DNA of 39,817 bases. Origin: Chitinophagaceae bacterium (GTDB lineage: Bacteria; Bacteroidota; Bacteroidia; Chitinophagales; Chitinophagaceae). The first letter of the stretch is position 1, and every line of letters starts with the position of its first letter. The stretch is from NCBI GenBank assembly GCA_025929635.1, contig JAICPX010000002.1:1-39817 (forward strand), read 5' to 3'. Under the pieces are notes generated by a model. It saw only the letters and a program-made list of their open reading frames with translations, had not been told where the DNA came from and searched no databases. Both the position numbers and the translations under genes were made by a program. Positions 20,272 to 28,873 of the stretch are shown here, one piece after another.

Positions 20272-20892
20272 TTATTGTTTTATGAATACCGAGGTGAGTC
20301 GTAGTATTGCGTTATTTATCTCTATTACATAAAATCCGGGCATAAAGCCGGAGTTCAATGGAATTGTTATGAAGTTATTCCCTTTGACACTATTTATTCT
20401 TTGACGGAGTACGGCGCTGCCGCTCAGGTCATAGATCTTCAATTCGGCCTGGTCCGCTTTTTTTGAAGTGTAGTTGAAAGAAAGCCTGTCACTGGCAGGA
20501 TTAGTCATAATGGTGATTTTATAATCTGGGGCGATTTTGTGCTGGAGGATGACGATTCTTGAATAAAATGAATGGTGGTTTTTACTGACAATTCTTAAAC
20601 GATACATTATTTTATCCGGGATATTGATAGAATCGGAATAAGCATAGCTTTCTGTAGCAAATTTGTCAGTGGCATTCAAAACCCCGATCGACTCAAAATC
20701 TTTTCCGTTAATGCATCTTTCAACTTCGAACCTGTTTGCGCCCTTGTTATTGCTAATTGTCCAGGTCAGTCGATTAATAGAATTTTCGCAACTACCGCTA
20801 AAATTGGAAATAAACGCCATATCCAGTTGTCCGTTTATTTTTTGAGCAGCTATTAAAAGGATAAGCAGGCAAAGGGTATAGTATTTTTTCAT
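20272..20892 (-). CDS. Short T9SS sorting-domain protein lacking the LTD passenger domain
   Basis: 206 aa; signal peptide directly followed by the region matching the C-terminal third of the two 538-aa paralogs (LTWTISNNKGANRFEVERCINGKDFESIG...MPGFYVIEINNAILRLTSVFIKQ). Confidence 0.8.
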   Translation of the reverse strand: MKKYYTLCLLILLIAAQKINGQLDMAFISNFSGSCENSINRLTWTISNNKGANRFEVERCINGKDFESIGVLNATDKFATESYAYSDSINIPDKIMYRLRIVSKNHHSFYSRIVILQHKIAPDYKITIMTNPASDRLSFNYTSKKADQAELKIYDLSGSAVLRQRINSVKGNNFITIPLNSGFMPGFYVIEINNAILRLTSVFIKQ

Positions 20893-21035
20893 TTTAACAG
20901 GGTTGAATTAAAATATGTCCTTTAATTTTTTGGAAGCGGAAAATTCGTAATGATAGAGGGATAGTGTTCAGGATAGTATCAGTACGGATTATTCAGCAGC
21001 GGCTTTACGGGGGATATTGTGGCTTTTGTCCGACA

Positions 21036-21069
21036 CAAATCTACTATGCACTTAACATACATGCAAGCT
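21036..21069 (-). promoter_or_regulatory. Shared-type promoter for the 20272-20892 gene
   Basis: Minus strand AGCTTG (21069-21064), 20-bp spacer, TAGATTTGTGTC (box 21043-21036). Confidence 0.7.
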
Positions 21070-21124
21070 AATTTGATATGACTTTTACGATAGCGGGTTT
21101 TTTCATAACGGTGATGATGAATAA

Positions 21125-21180
21125 AAAAAGGCCCTTTAGAAAAAGGGCCCGTCTCCGTTGATACTCTAAGTGTATGAAAA
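21125..21180 (-). terminator. 56-bp duplicated element containing a rho-independent terminator (copy 2)
   Basis: 55/56 identical to 18230-18285; minus strand hairpin GGCCCTTT-ttct-AAAGGGCC followed by T-tract. Confidence 0.85.
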
Positions 21181-21323
21181 TTTTTCAAGGTTTTAACCAG
21201 TCGACAGATTCTTTGAATTAGTACCGGAGACATGTTTTATCGACGAGGATCACTTTTTATTTCTTCCTTTGCTCCCTCAAGTGAAAGGAAGATGGCTTGT
21301 CTAAAGATTTGTTTTTGATTTTG

Positions 21324-21356
21324 AAAAAAAAGCCGAAACACAGTTTTCGGCTTTTC
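21324..21356. terminator. Hairpin terminator downstream of the 21424-23040 gene
   Basis: aaaagccgaaa...ttttcggctttt inverted repeat with A/T tracts on both sides (bidirectional). Confidence 0.75.
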
Positions 21357-21423
21357 ATAATTGGATTCGAATTTTCAAGGATGGGTTTTCAACCTAAGAT
21401 GAAAGATATACGAGCTTGTATCT

Positions 21424-23040
21424 TTATTGTTTTACAAATTTCGCGATCTGGCGGCCATCGGCATTTGCCACTTCCACTACATACAAACCAGGCGTGAAAG
21501 TTGCATTTAATGGCAGGCTTAACAGGTTACTTCCTTCCGCACTGTTTACTTTCTGGCTCATCATTGTTTTACCAGCCAGGTCGTATACTCTGATGTTTAC
21601 TTCCTGCGTGGCGTTTGAATAGAAGCTGAATGTAAGCTTATCTTTTACCGGGTTACCGTAGATCCTGATATCGTTTGTGATCAATGTTTTTGTTTGGAAC
21701 ACAAGAATTCTTGAGTAATCAATATCCTGTCCTTTGTCGATCATTCTTAAACGATACATAACCCTGTCACTTGCTGTTACAGTTTCATAGAACATGTAGT
21801 TCTCGGTGCCCATTTTTTCAGAAGCAAATACCACACCTACCGTTGAAAAATCACGACCATTGGTGCTTCTTTCGATCTCGAAGCTGTGTACTGTTTCATT
21901 ATCGGCTACTGTCCAGTTAAGTGTTACCTTATTATTCTTATTCATATTACCCTGGAACTTTAAAAGGTGCACGGGCAGCGGTGATAATCCGTTAGGTATC
22001 GCGATTACCTGGTCAAAACAACCCGAAGGGCTTTTTACAACGAGCATTACCGGGTCAGTTCTTGATGGAAGGATCACATACTGATCACCCTCATTGGTGG
22101 CATATATTATTCTTGAATCAACCAATACATCATTGGCATCGAGCTGGCCAACAGTCCCAAGGTCGGTATAAACCTGGATGGTGACAGGAAAGGCAGACAA
22201 AGTTGAAGAGGTAATATTATAAGTCAATAATGCTTTCGTATAGTCGCCACCTAATTCGCTGATTGCGTAACTAACAGAAACGCTACCGCTACCGGGTACT
22301 GCTGAGCCGTTTGAAACACCAGGTGTGTGTTGTGGCGCAGAGCTACTTTTGTTCCATACACCGCAAATTCCATCAGCAAGACGAAAATAACCATTGTCGT
22401 TTCCTGTCGCTGAGCCAATATATTCAAATTGGTTATCGCTATAAACACTAAAATCGATATAGAAATCTGTTGATGTTCCACTCATATCCACCCAAAAAGG
22501 AGGCAATGATTTGATATAGGTCGGTATTTTGGCTTGCGACATACCACCGAAAACACCATTTACCAAAACACCATTTTTAAAAACAAATATGTTGTGCTGG
22601 GCATTGTTACCCTGGCGTGGAATAAATATATTATTAAGGTTGGCTGGTAAAGAAACTTCACTATAAATACCTCCATTCCTTTCCCACCTTTTAAGATAAC
22701 CACCGGCCGGAATTGCATCCCAGCTAAAATTGGGAGTTACGTTATTTGAACCCTGGACTGAAAAAGGACTCTCTGAGGCCCCTACATAGAAACCTTTGGA
22801 TGCTACCGTTTGTGTCGGAAGATCCAACACATAAAAACCAGTTTTACCATTGTCCTCGAAATACGTAACAACAGTGTAGTCATCCATACTCTCAGGAGTA
22901 GGACTCGTACTTGTGTTGTAGAATTCAAAGAATTCACTTCTGTTGGCGCCTGGATCTGTATAGACTTCGTTAAATACTACCTGTGCATGTATGATGGCAG
23001 CAGAGAGGATAAGTACAGAAAGAGTAAAAATCTTTTTCAT
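21424..23040 (-). CDS. T9SS type A sorting-domain protein with LTD-like domain (paralog of 18376-19992)
   Basis: 538 aa; VVFNEVYTDPGANRSEFFEFYN; collinear with the other paralog throughout; C-terminal NPVKDKLTFSFYSNATQEVNIRVYDLAGKTM...PGLYVVEVANADGRQIAKFVKQ. Confidence 0.87.
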   Translation of the reverse strand: MKKIFTLSVLILSAAIIHAQVVFNEVYTDPGANRSEFFEFYNTSTSPTPESMDDYTVVTYFEDNGKTGFYVLDLPTQTVASKGFYVGASESPFSVQGSNNVTPNFSWDAIPAGGYLKRWERNGGIYSEVSLPANLNNIFIPRQGNNAQHNIFVFKNGVLVNGVFGGMSQAKIPTYIKSLPPFWVDMSGTSTDFYIDFSVYSDNQFEYIGSATGNDNGYFRLADGICGVWNKSSSAPQHTPGVSNGSAVPGSGSVSVSYAISELGGDYTKALLTYNITSSTLSAFPVTIQVYTDLGTVGQLDANDVLVDSRIIYATNEGDQYVILPSRTDPVMLVVKSPSGCFDQVIAIPNGLSPLPVHLLKFQGNMNKNNKVTLNWTVADNETVHSFEIERSTNGRDFSTVGVVFASEKMGTENYMFYETVTASDRVMYRLRMIDKGQDIDYSRILVFQTKTLITNDIRIYGNPVKDKLTFSFYSNATQEVNIRVYDLAGKTMMSQKVNSAEGSNLLSLPLNATFTPGLYVVEVANADGRQIAKFVKQ

Positions 23041-23184
23041 TTTCTTAGGGTTGAATTGAACGGATCTTGTTTTCGATCTCAGCAGCTACCGTAATGTTAC
23101 CGGGAATTTTTTTTTAGAGCAGGTATCAGTACGGATCGCTTATCGTAATTTTCATTGGATACTGTGATTAAAACTACGATGACA

Positions 23185-23218
23185 CAAACGTAATATGCAC
23201 ATTTAGTTCATGCAAGCT
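23185..23218 (-). promoter_or_regulatory. Shared-type promoter for the 21424-23040 gene
   Basis: Minus strand AGCTTG (23218-23213), 20-bp spacer, TACGTTTGTGTC (box 23192-23185). Confidence 0.7.
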
Positions 23219-23310
23219 TTTCGATAGAAAATTTTTCAGGTATATTTTCAAAATATTCATTTTCAATAAACATTTTTTAAAACTAATTTTGAATTTCGTA
23301 GGAATACTAT

Positions 23311-24219
23311 ATGTCTTCAATTATTGAGGTTCGTGGATTAACGAAATCATTTAAGGAAATAACCGCAGTTGACGATCTGAGTTTTACTGTAAATGAAAAG
23401 GAAGTTTATGGTTTTCTTGGTCCAAACGGTGCAGGAAAATCTACCACTATACGAATGTTATTAAGTTTGATTAAACCTACACATGGGGAAATAAGAATCT
23501 TTGGCCTTGATCTTTTGTTACACCGAAGGGAAATATTGCAAAGAATTGGAGCTATTATAGAAAAACCTGATTTGTATAAATATCTTACGGCCATTGAAAA
23601 TTTGCGATTTTTTGCAGCGATGAGTGGTTTAAAGCTGGATCGTAAGCAATTATTGGAGAAGTTGGAAAAAGTTGGACTTGGAGAAAGAGCTGATAGCAAA
23701 ATAAAAACCTATTCCCAGGGGATGAAACAGCGATTGGGTATTGCGGTCGCACTTGTGCATGATCCTGATCTTATAATATTAGATGAACCAATGAATGGCC
23801 TGGATCCCCAGGGGATCGCAGACATCCGACAGTTGATCAATCATCTTAGTAAAGATCTTGGAAAAACGGTTTTTATTTCCTCCCACCTGCTTAGTGAAAT
23901 GGAGCAGGTGGCCGATTCGCTGCTGATCATTCATAAAGGAAGAAAGATCGCTGAAGGGAACATGCAGCAGTTGTTAAATCCTGAACATACAAAAATAGAG
24001 GTAGAAACCGGGGCAGCAGGAGCACTCGAAAGGAAGCTAGGGCAAACAACCTGGGGAGCTAAGATCATTTCAGTCAATGGCCACAGGCTGACTATGCAAA
24101 TGAGGAAAGAGGAAGTACCGCAATTTATCCAGGAATTGGCGGAAATGAAGGAAGACATCTACGGGATACGCCGAAAGAACTCATTAGAGGATTATTTTTT
24201 ATCACTTACTGCCCATTAA
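23311..24219 (+). CDS. ABC transporter ATP-binding protein (ABC-2 type)
   Basis: 302 aa; Walker A GPNGAGKSTT, signature YSQGMKQRLGIA, Walker B LIILDEPMNGLDP. Confidence 0.95.
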   Translation: MSSIIEVRGLTKSFKEITAVDDLSFTVNEKEVYGFLGPNGAGKSTTIRMLLSLIKPTHGEIRIFGLDLLLHRREILQRIGAIIEKPDLYKYLTAIENLRFFAAMSGLKLDRKQLLEKLEKVGLGERADSKIKTYSQGMKQRLGIAVALVHDPDLIILDEPMNGLDPQGIADIRQLINHLSKDLGKTVFISSHLLSEMEQVADSLLIIHKGRKIAEGNMQQLLNPEHTKIEVETGAAGALERKLGQTTWGAKIISVNGHRLTMQMRKEEVPQFIQELAEMKEDIYGIRRKNSLEDYFLSLTAH

Positions 24220-24220
24220 T

Positions 24221-25102
24221 ATGATGTCACTGCTTAAGATAGAGATATTTAAGATCTTTAAAAGACCCAGAACTTATATTGCATTTGCGGTAATTGCATT
24301 GATCATCCTTCTTATTCAAATTGCCCTGAAATTCGGTGGCGAAGAGTATGTGGGGTTGATGCTAAGCGGGATGAATGATAGTTTCGAAGAGATACCATCT
24401 GCAGTTATATTGAATGGATACCTCGTTTGCTTTATTATACTTAATCTATTGCTCATTCATGTACCTATCCTTGTGGCGCTTGTTTCGGGAGATGCCATTG
24501 CCGGCGAGGCAAATATGGGAACACTCCGTCTCCTGGTCTCCAAACCAGTCAGCCGGATCAAATTGCTTATTATTAAATTTATTGCTTCCGTTTTTTATAC
24601 GTTGATATTGTTAACATGGGTGGCCATTCTCGCCCTGTTTGGGAGCATGATCCTTTTTGGTGTGGATTGGCTTGGTGTAGCCAGGGAACTTGAATTTAAC
24701 GTCATGGAAGCTGACGATGTGTTGTGGCGGTATGCAATGGCCTTTGGTTTTGCTGCTATCGGTCTTATTTGTGTCGCTGCTTTAGCGTTCATGCTTTCGG
24801 TGTTTGCAGATAACTCAATCGGGCCGATCGTTACCACCGTTTGTGTGATCATTGTTTTTACTATACTGACACAACTGCAAATACCGTTTTATGATGAAAC
24901 CATCAAGCCATATCTTTTTACCACGCACATGCTGGGTTGGAAAGGTTTCTTTTATGTAAAAGCTGTTGACGGGGTAACGGTGAAAGGATCCATTGAAAAT
25001 CTGCCGGCTGTTTTAAAAAGCGCAGGAATACTCATCGTTTATACTGCCGGGTTCTTAGCAGTTGCTTTCCGGCACTTTAATAGAAAAAATATTTTAAGCT
25101 GA
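24221..25102 (+). CDS. ABC-2 type transporter permease
   Basis: 293 aa; about 6 TM helices; GDAIAGEANMGTLRLLVSKPVSRIKLLIIKF motif typical of ABC-2 permeases; immediately follows the ATPase. Confidence 0.9.
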   Translation: MMSLLKIEIFKIFKRPRTYIAFAVIALIILLIQIALKFGGEEYVGLMLSGMNDSFEEIPSAVILNGYLVCFIILNLLLIHVPILVALVSGDAIAGEANMGTLRLLVSKPVSRIKLLIIKFIASVFYTLILLTWVAILALFGSMILFGVDWLGVARELEFNVMEADDVLWRYAMAFGFAAIGLICVAALAFMLSVFADNSIGPIVTTVCVIIVFTILTQLQIPFYDETIKPYLFTTHMLGWKGFFYVKAVDGVTVKGSIENLPAVLKSAGILIVYTAGFLAVAFRHFNRKNILS

Positions 25103-25788
25103 TGAAAAATATTCTTTTAACTGTGATTGCTTTTGGATTGGTCGGTTGCCTGGCAGCGCAAACACCGGAGGAGCTGTTAAACAAAATAAAAGTAAAGCTT
25201 GAAAAGGTAAATGATTATACGGCAAAGGGCAAATTAAAAACTAACGTAGTTTTCATCAAGGCCCCCATCGCTTCAGTAAAAGTATTCTATAAAAAGCCCG
25301 ATAAGATGAAGATCGTAAATGAAAATGGCATTTCATTTATACCTAAGGGGTCTGTGAATATTAATCTTGCAAAATTTCTTACTGCCGCAGGCAACGTTGA
25401 GATTGTTGATGCAGGAAAGGAGGCTTCTTCAGGATTAAGAATTCTTAAACTATTACCTTCAGATGAAAACTCGGACATCGTGCTGTCTACCCTGTATATC
25501 GACGAGAAAGCTGAACTTGTTAAGAAGGCAAAAAATACCACGAGAGATAACGGGACATATGAATTGGAAATGACGTATAACAAATACGCTTCGTATGGAC
25601 TTCCTGATAAGGTTGTTTTTTCATTTAATACCAAGGATTACAAGCTGCCAAAGGGGGTAACATTTGATTATGACGACGGTGCTGAAAAGAAAACAGGCGA
25701 TGACCTGAAAAATAAGAAGGGTAAGGTCGAGATCACCTATTCTGAATATGCGATCAACAAAGGTGTTGATGATGCAATTTTCCAGTGA
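25102..25788 (+). CDS. LolA-like periplasmic lipoprotein-sorting protein
   Basis: 228 aa; signal peptide; VNDYTAKGKLKTNVVF...VKVFYKKPDKMKIVNENGISFIPKG LolA/LolB-like pattern; start codon overlaps the permease stop. Confidence 0.7.
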   Translation: MKNILLTVIAFGLVGCLAAQTPEELLNKIKVKLEKVNDYTAKGKLKTNVVFIKAPIASVKVFYKKPDKMKIVNENGISFIPKGSVNINLAKFLTAAGNVEIVDAGKEASSGLRILKLLPSDENSDIVLSTLYIDEKAELVKKAKNTTRDNGTYELEMTYNKYASYGLPDKVVFSFNTKDYKLPKGVTFDYDDGAEKKTGDDLKNKKGKVEITYSEYAINKGVDDAIFQ

Positions 25789-25984
25789 TTTTTCTTAGTA
25801 GAAGTTCAGCTCCTTTATCGTGTGTTTTCGAATTGACCTGCGATGTGCAGGAGTGATTGGTTAATAATAAGTAGTCTCAAATAAAACGCCCATTTTACCG
25901 TTTTTTATTTGGCTGATTTCCTGTTGCTGGCGTGTTTTTCAAAGACGAGAACAGGAATTATCTTTATAGCAATAAATCCAATGA

Positions 25985-28771
25985 ATGAAAAACGCGGTCC
26001 TGGCTGTTTTCTCGGTGTTATTATCTGTTTGTCTTTGCGCCCAGTCCGGTACAATAAAAGGGACATTGGTCGACACTACCGGGCAGGTGTTAACTAATGC
26101 AACGATCTCGGTCTTATTAAAGAAAGATACTTCACTGGTAACCTACGGTCTTTCCGATTCCAGGGGTTCATTTGAAATAAAAAACCTTTCTTACACGGAT
26201 TACGTCATATTTATCTCGTTTACCGGATACGAACTTTATACAGGTTCATTTTCAATTTCTGCAAATAATCGTATTTCGGATTTTGGGTTGATCATGCTGT
26301 GGCCTGAGTATAAAATGCTGTCCCGCGTCATTGTTGCTGAAAGTCCTGTAAGAATGAATGGCGATACGATCTCGTTCAAAGCAAATGCCTTCAATTCAAA
26401 ACCGAATGCCACACTTGAAGAAGTCTTAAAAAAAATTCCAGGTATCCAGGTACAGAAAGACGGAACGGTAAAAGCAATGGGTGAGCAGATTCAGAAAGTC
26501 TATGTAGATGGGAAAGAATTTTTTGGTAACGATCCAAAAATTGCCACCAGGAATTTGACCGCTGACATGGTTGACCAGATCCAGGTTTTCGACGATATGA
26601 GCGAGCAGGCCAGGTTTACCAAAATTGATGATGGAAGCAGGAGCAAATCTATCAATATCAAACTAAAGAAAGATAAACGAAAAGGTGATTTTGGAAGAGT
26701 GATCGTCGGAGCAGGCAGCAATTCGCGATACGAAGGAAATTTTTCATTGAATCATTTCAGGGACGATCAGCGAATATCACTTGTCGGGTCGGCCAATAAT
26801 ACAAAAAAATTGAATTACTCATTCAGTGATTTTTCTGGTGGGCAGGGTGGGGGTTCCCAATTTTCCGGCGGTGGATCAGGCCATGCAGGGATGATCAACG
26901 CTTCAGGCAGTTCGCAGGGTGGGATCAGCAGACCGGTTTCAGTGGGATTGAATTTTAATGATACCTGGGGTCCAAAGTTGGACTTCAGGGGCAGCTATTT
27001 TTATTCTGATAATTCGGGCATTCTTGAACAGAATAAATTCAGAAGAAATACATTCCCGGGGGATTCTTCGTCCGAAGTGAATAGTTTCAGTAATATTTTA
27101 AATGGTTCCCGGTCTCATCGTGTGAACCTTAGGGGAGAATACATGATCGACACCATGAACTCCTTGCTATATACTGTCAATATCAATAAACAACAATTTG
27201 AAGGCTCCACAATTGATACGAGTCTTACTTATTCAACAGGCAGGGAACAATACCTGGCTGTTAAGTCCAATACAGCAAGGAAAGACTCCCGCAAAGGTAT
27301 AAACTACTCTGGTGAATTAGTTTACAGGAAGAAGTTCAAGCGAATCGGCAGAACTTTTACATTCGGATGGAGGAATGGCAAAGGAAATAACGAATCAAAC
27401 AATAATAACAGGTCACCAATCACTACTTATGACCGGAATGGCAATATAGTCTCAGAAATAGATCTTAACCAGCAGGCTTTCCAGGAAAGTGAAAATGCCA
27501 ATAATACGATCAGCGCATCATATACTGAACCGATCGGTAATAACAAATTATTTGAGATTAACTATGCTTATTCAGGAAGCTCGAATGTCTCTGACAAAAA
27601 ATCTTATGACTTCAATACAGGTTCGGGAAAGTATGATCTTTTAAACGCGCAGCAAACAAATTACTTTGACTACGATAATTCATCAAACAGGGCCGGGATA
27701 AATTTCCGTCACCAGGTAAAAAAAATAAGTTACCAGCTGGGAATGGGGATGCAGGTGAGCAAACTGGCCAATAGAAGTATAATGGCCGCAAGTGGCAAAG
27801 ACACAACGATTCGCCAGCGGTTTACAAATCTCTTTCCAACGGCAAACATTGCCTATGCATTTTCGCGGTCGAAAAATCTCAGGTTTATATACCGCGGAAG
27901 GACCAATGCACCAGGTGTAGCCCAGTTACAAAATGTGCCTGATGTCAGCAATCCATTAATGATCAAAACCGGTAACCCTTCGTTAAAACAGGAATTTGCA
28001 AATAATTTCAACATTCACTACAATACATTTGCAGTTGCATCCCAGCGTTTTCTTTCAATTAGCCTTAATGCTAACTACACCGCCAATAAGATCGTGAACA
28101 GTATCGACTCATTAAATGCTGTAACGATCATTTACAAACCGGAAAACATGAACGGCTCATTCAGCGGTTCAGGCATGGCCTCGCTGAATCTCCCCATAAA
28201 AAGATTCAAAGGGATGCACCTGAATCTTACGAATATGATCTACCTGAGCCGTGATGCAAACCTTGTTTTTAAAAAGAAGAATTTCACAACACTGCTCCAG
28301 GTAAACCAATCTGCGGGGTTGAATTATGGGAAAGACAAGTTCGATATCTCCTTCAGCACAGCTTTCGTTTACAATGCTGTTGCTTATAATTTTGAGGGAA
28401 ACAATAATACAAATTATTTTAATCATGCTTATTCCCTGGATTTTACTTACCGCTTTAAGAACCGGTTATATTTTCTGACAGATTTTGATTATTATATCAG
28501 TTCCGGTCGCACAGCCGGGTTTAACCAGGATGTTTTGCTTTGGAACATGTCGGTAGCCAAGAAGTTTTTACAAACAAATATTCTTGAAGTAAAATTTACT
28601 GTATATGATATCCTGAAACAAAATAATGGCATCAACAGGGTGATCGGTGAGAATTACTTTGAAGATGTACGGGCAAATGTTGTTCCACGATTTTTCCTGA
28701 TGACGATCGGGTATAATTTAAATCATTTAGCAAAAAATAAGGATGCCGGGAAAGATGGGCCGCAAAAATAA
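25985..28771 (+). CDS. Outer-membrane beta-barrel protein with carboxypeptidase-regulatory-like and TonB plug-like domains
   Basis: 928 aa; SGTIKGTLVDTTGQVLTNATISVLLKKDTSLVTYGLSDSRGSFEIKNL; plug-like LEEVLKKIPGIQVQKDGTVKAMGEQIQKVYVDGKEFFGNDPKIATRNLTADMVDQIQVFDDMSEQARFTKIDDG. Confidence 0.9.
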   Translation: MKNAVLAVFSVLLSVCLCAQSGTIKGTLVDTTGQVLTNATISVLLKKDTSLVTYGLSDSRGSFEIKNLSYTDYVIFISFTGYELYTGSFSISANNRISDFGLIMLWPEYKMLSRVIVAESPVRMNGDTISFKANAFNSKPNATLEEVLKKIPGIQVQKDGTVKAMGEQIQKVYVDGKEFFGNDPKIATRNLTADMVDQIQVFDDMSEQARFTKIDDGSRSKSINIKLKKDKRKGDFGRVIVGAGSNSRYEGNFSLNHFRDDQRISLVGSANNTKKLNYSFSDFSGGQGGGSQFSGGGSGHAGMINASGSSQGGISRPVSVGLNFNDTWGPKLDFRGSYFYSDNSGILEQNKFRRNTFPGDSSSEVNSFSNILNGSRSHRVNLRGEYMIDTMNSLLYTVNINKQQFEGSTIDTSLTYSTGREQYLAVKSNTARKDSRKGINYSGELVYRKKFKRIGRTFTFGWRNGKGNNESNNNNRSPITTYDRNGNIVSEIDLNQQAFQESENANNTISASYTEPIGNNKLFEINYAYSGSSNVSDKKSYDFNTGSGKYDLLNAQQTNYFDYDNSSNRAGINFRHQVKKISYQLGMGMQVSKLANRSIMAASGKDTTIRQRFTNLFPTANIAYAFSRSKNLRFIYRGRTNAPGVAQLQNVPDVSNPLMIKTGNPSLKQEFANNFNIHYNTFAVASQRFLSISLNANYTANKIVNSIDSLNAVTIIYKPENMNGSFSGSGMASLNLPIKRFKGMHLNLTNMIYLSRDANLVFKKKNFTTLLQVNQSAGLNYGKDKFDISFSTAFVYNAVAYNFEGNNNTNYFNHAYSLDFTYRFKNRLYFLTDFDYYISSGRTAGFNQDVLLWNMSVAKKFLQTNILEVKFTVYDILKQNNGINRVIGENYFEDVRANVVPRFFLMTIGYNLNHLAKNKDAGKDGPQK

Positions 28772-28823
28772 TCAAATAGCGTAGCGTCAAATTATGATTC
28801 CTGGAAGCCGGGATTAAAAGAAA

Positions 28824-28850
28824 TGGGCCAATCCAACGATCGGCCCTTTT
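28824..28850. terminator. Hairpin terminator between convergent genes
   Basis: gggcc...ggccc stem followed by tttt. Confidence 0.55.
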
Positions 28851-28873
28851 CATTAATATGGGGGTAAACGCTC

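Noticed and set aside
26830-26930. Gly/Ser-rich low-complexity stretch (GGQGGGSQFSGGGSGHAG) as a separate element
   Set aside because: In-frame loop within the outer-membrane barrel protein; common in this family.
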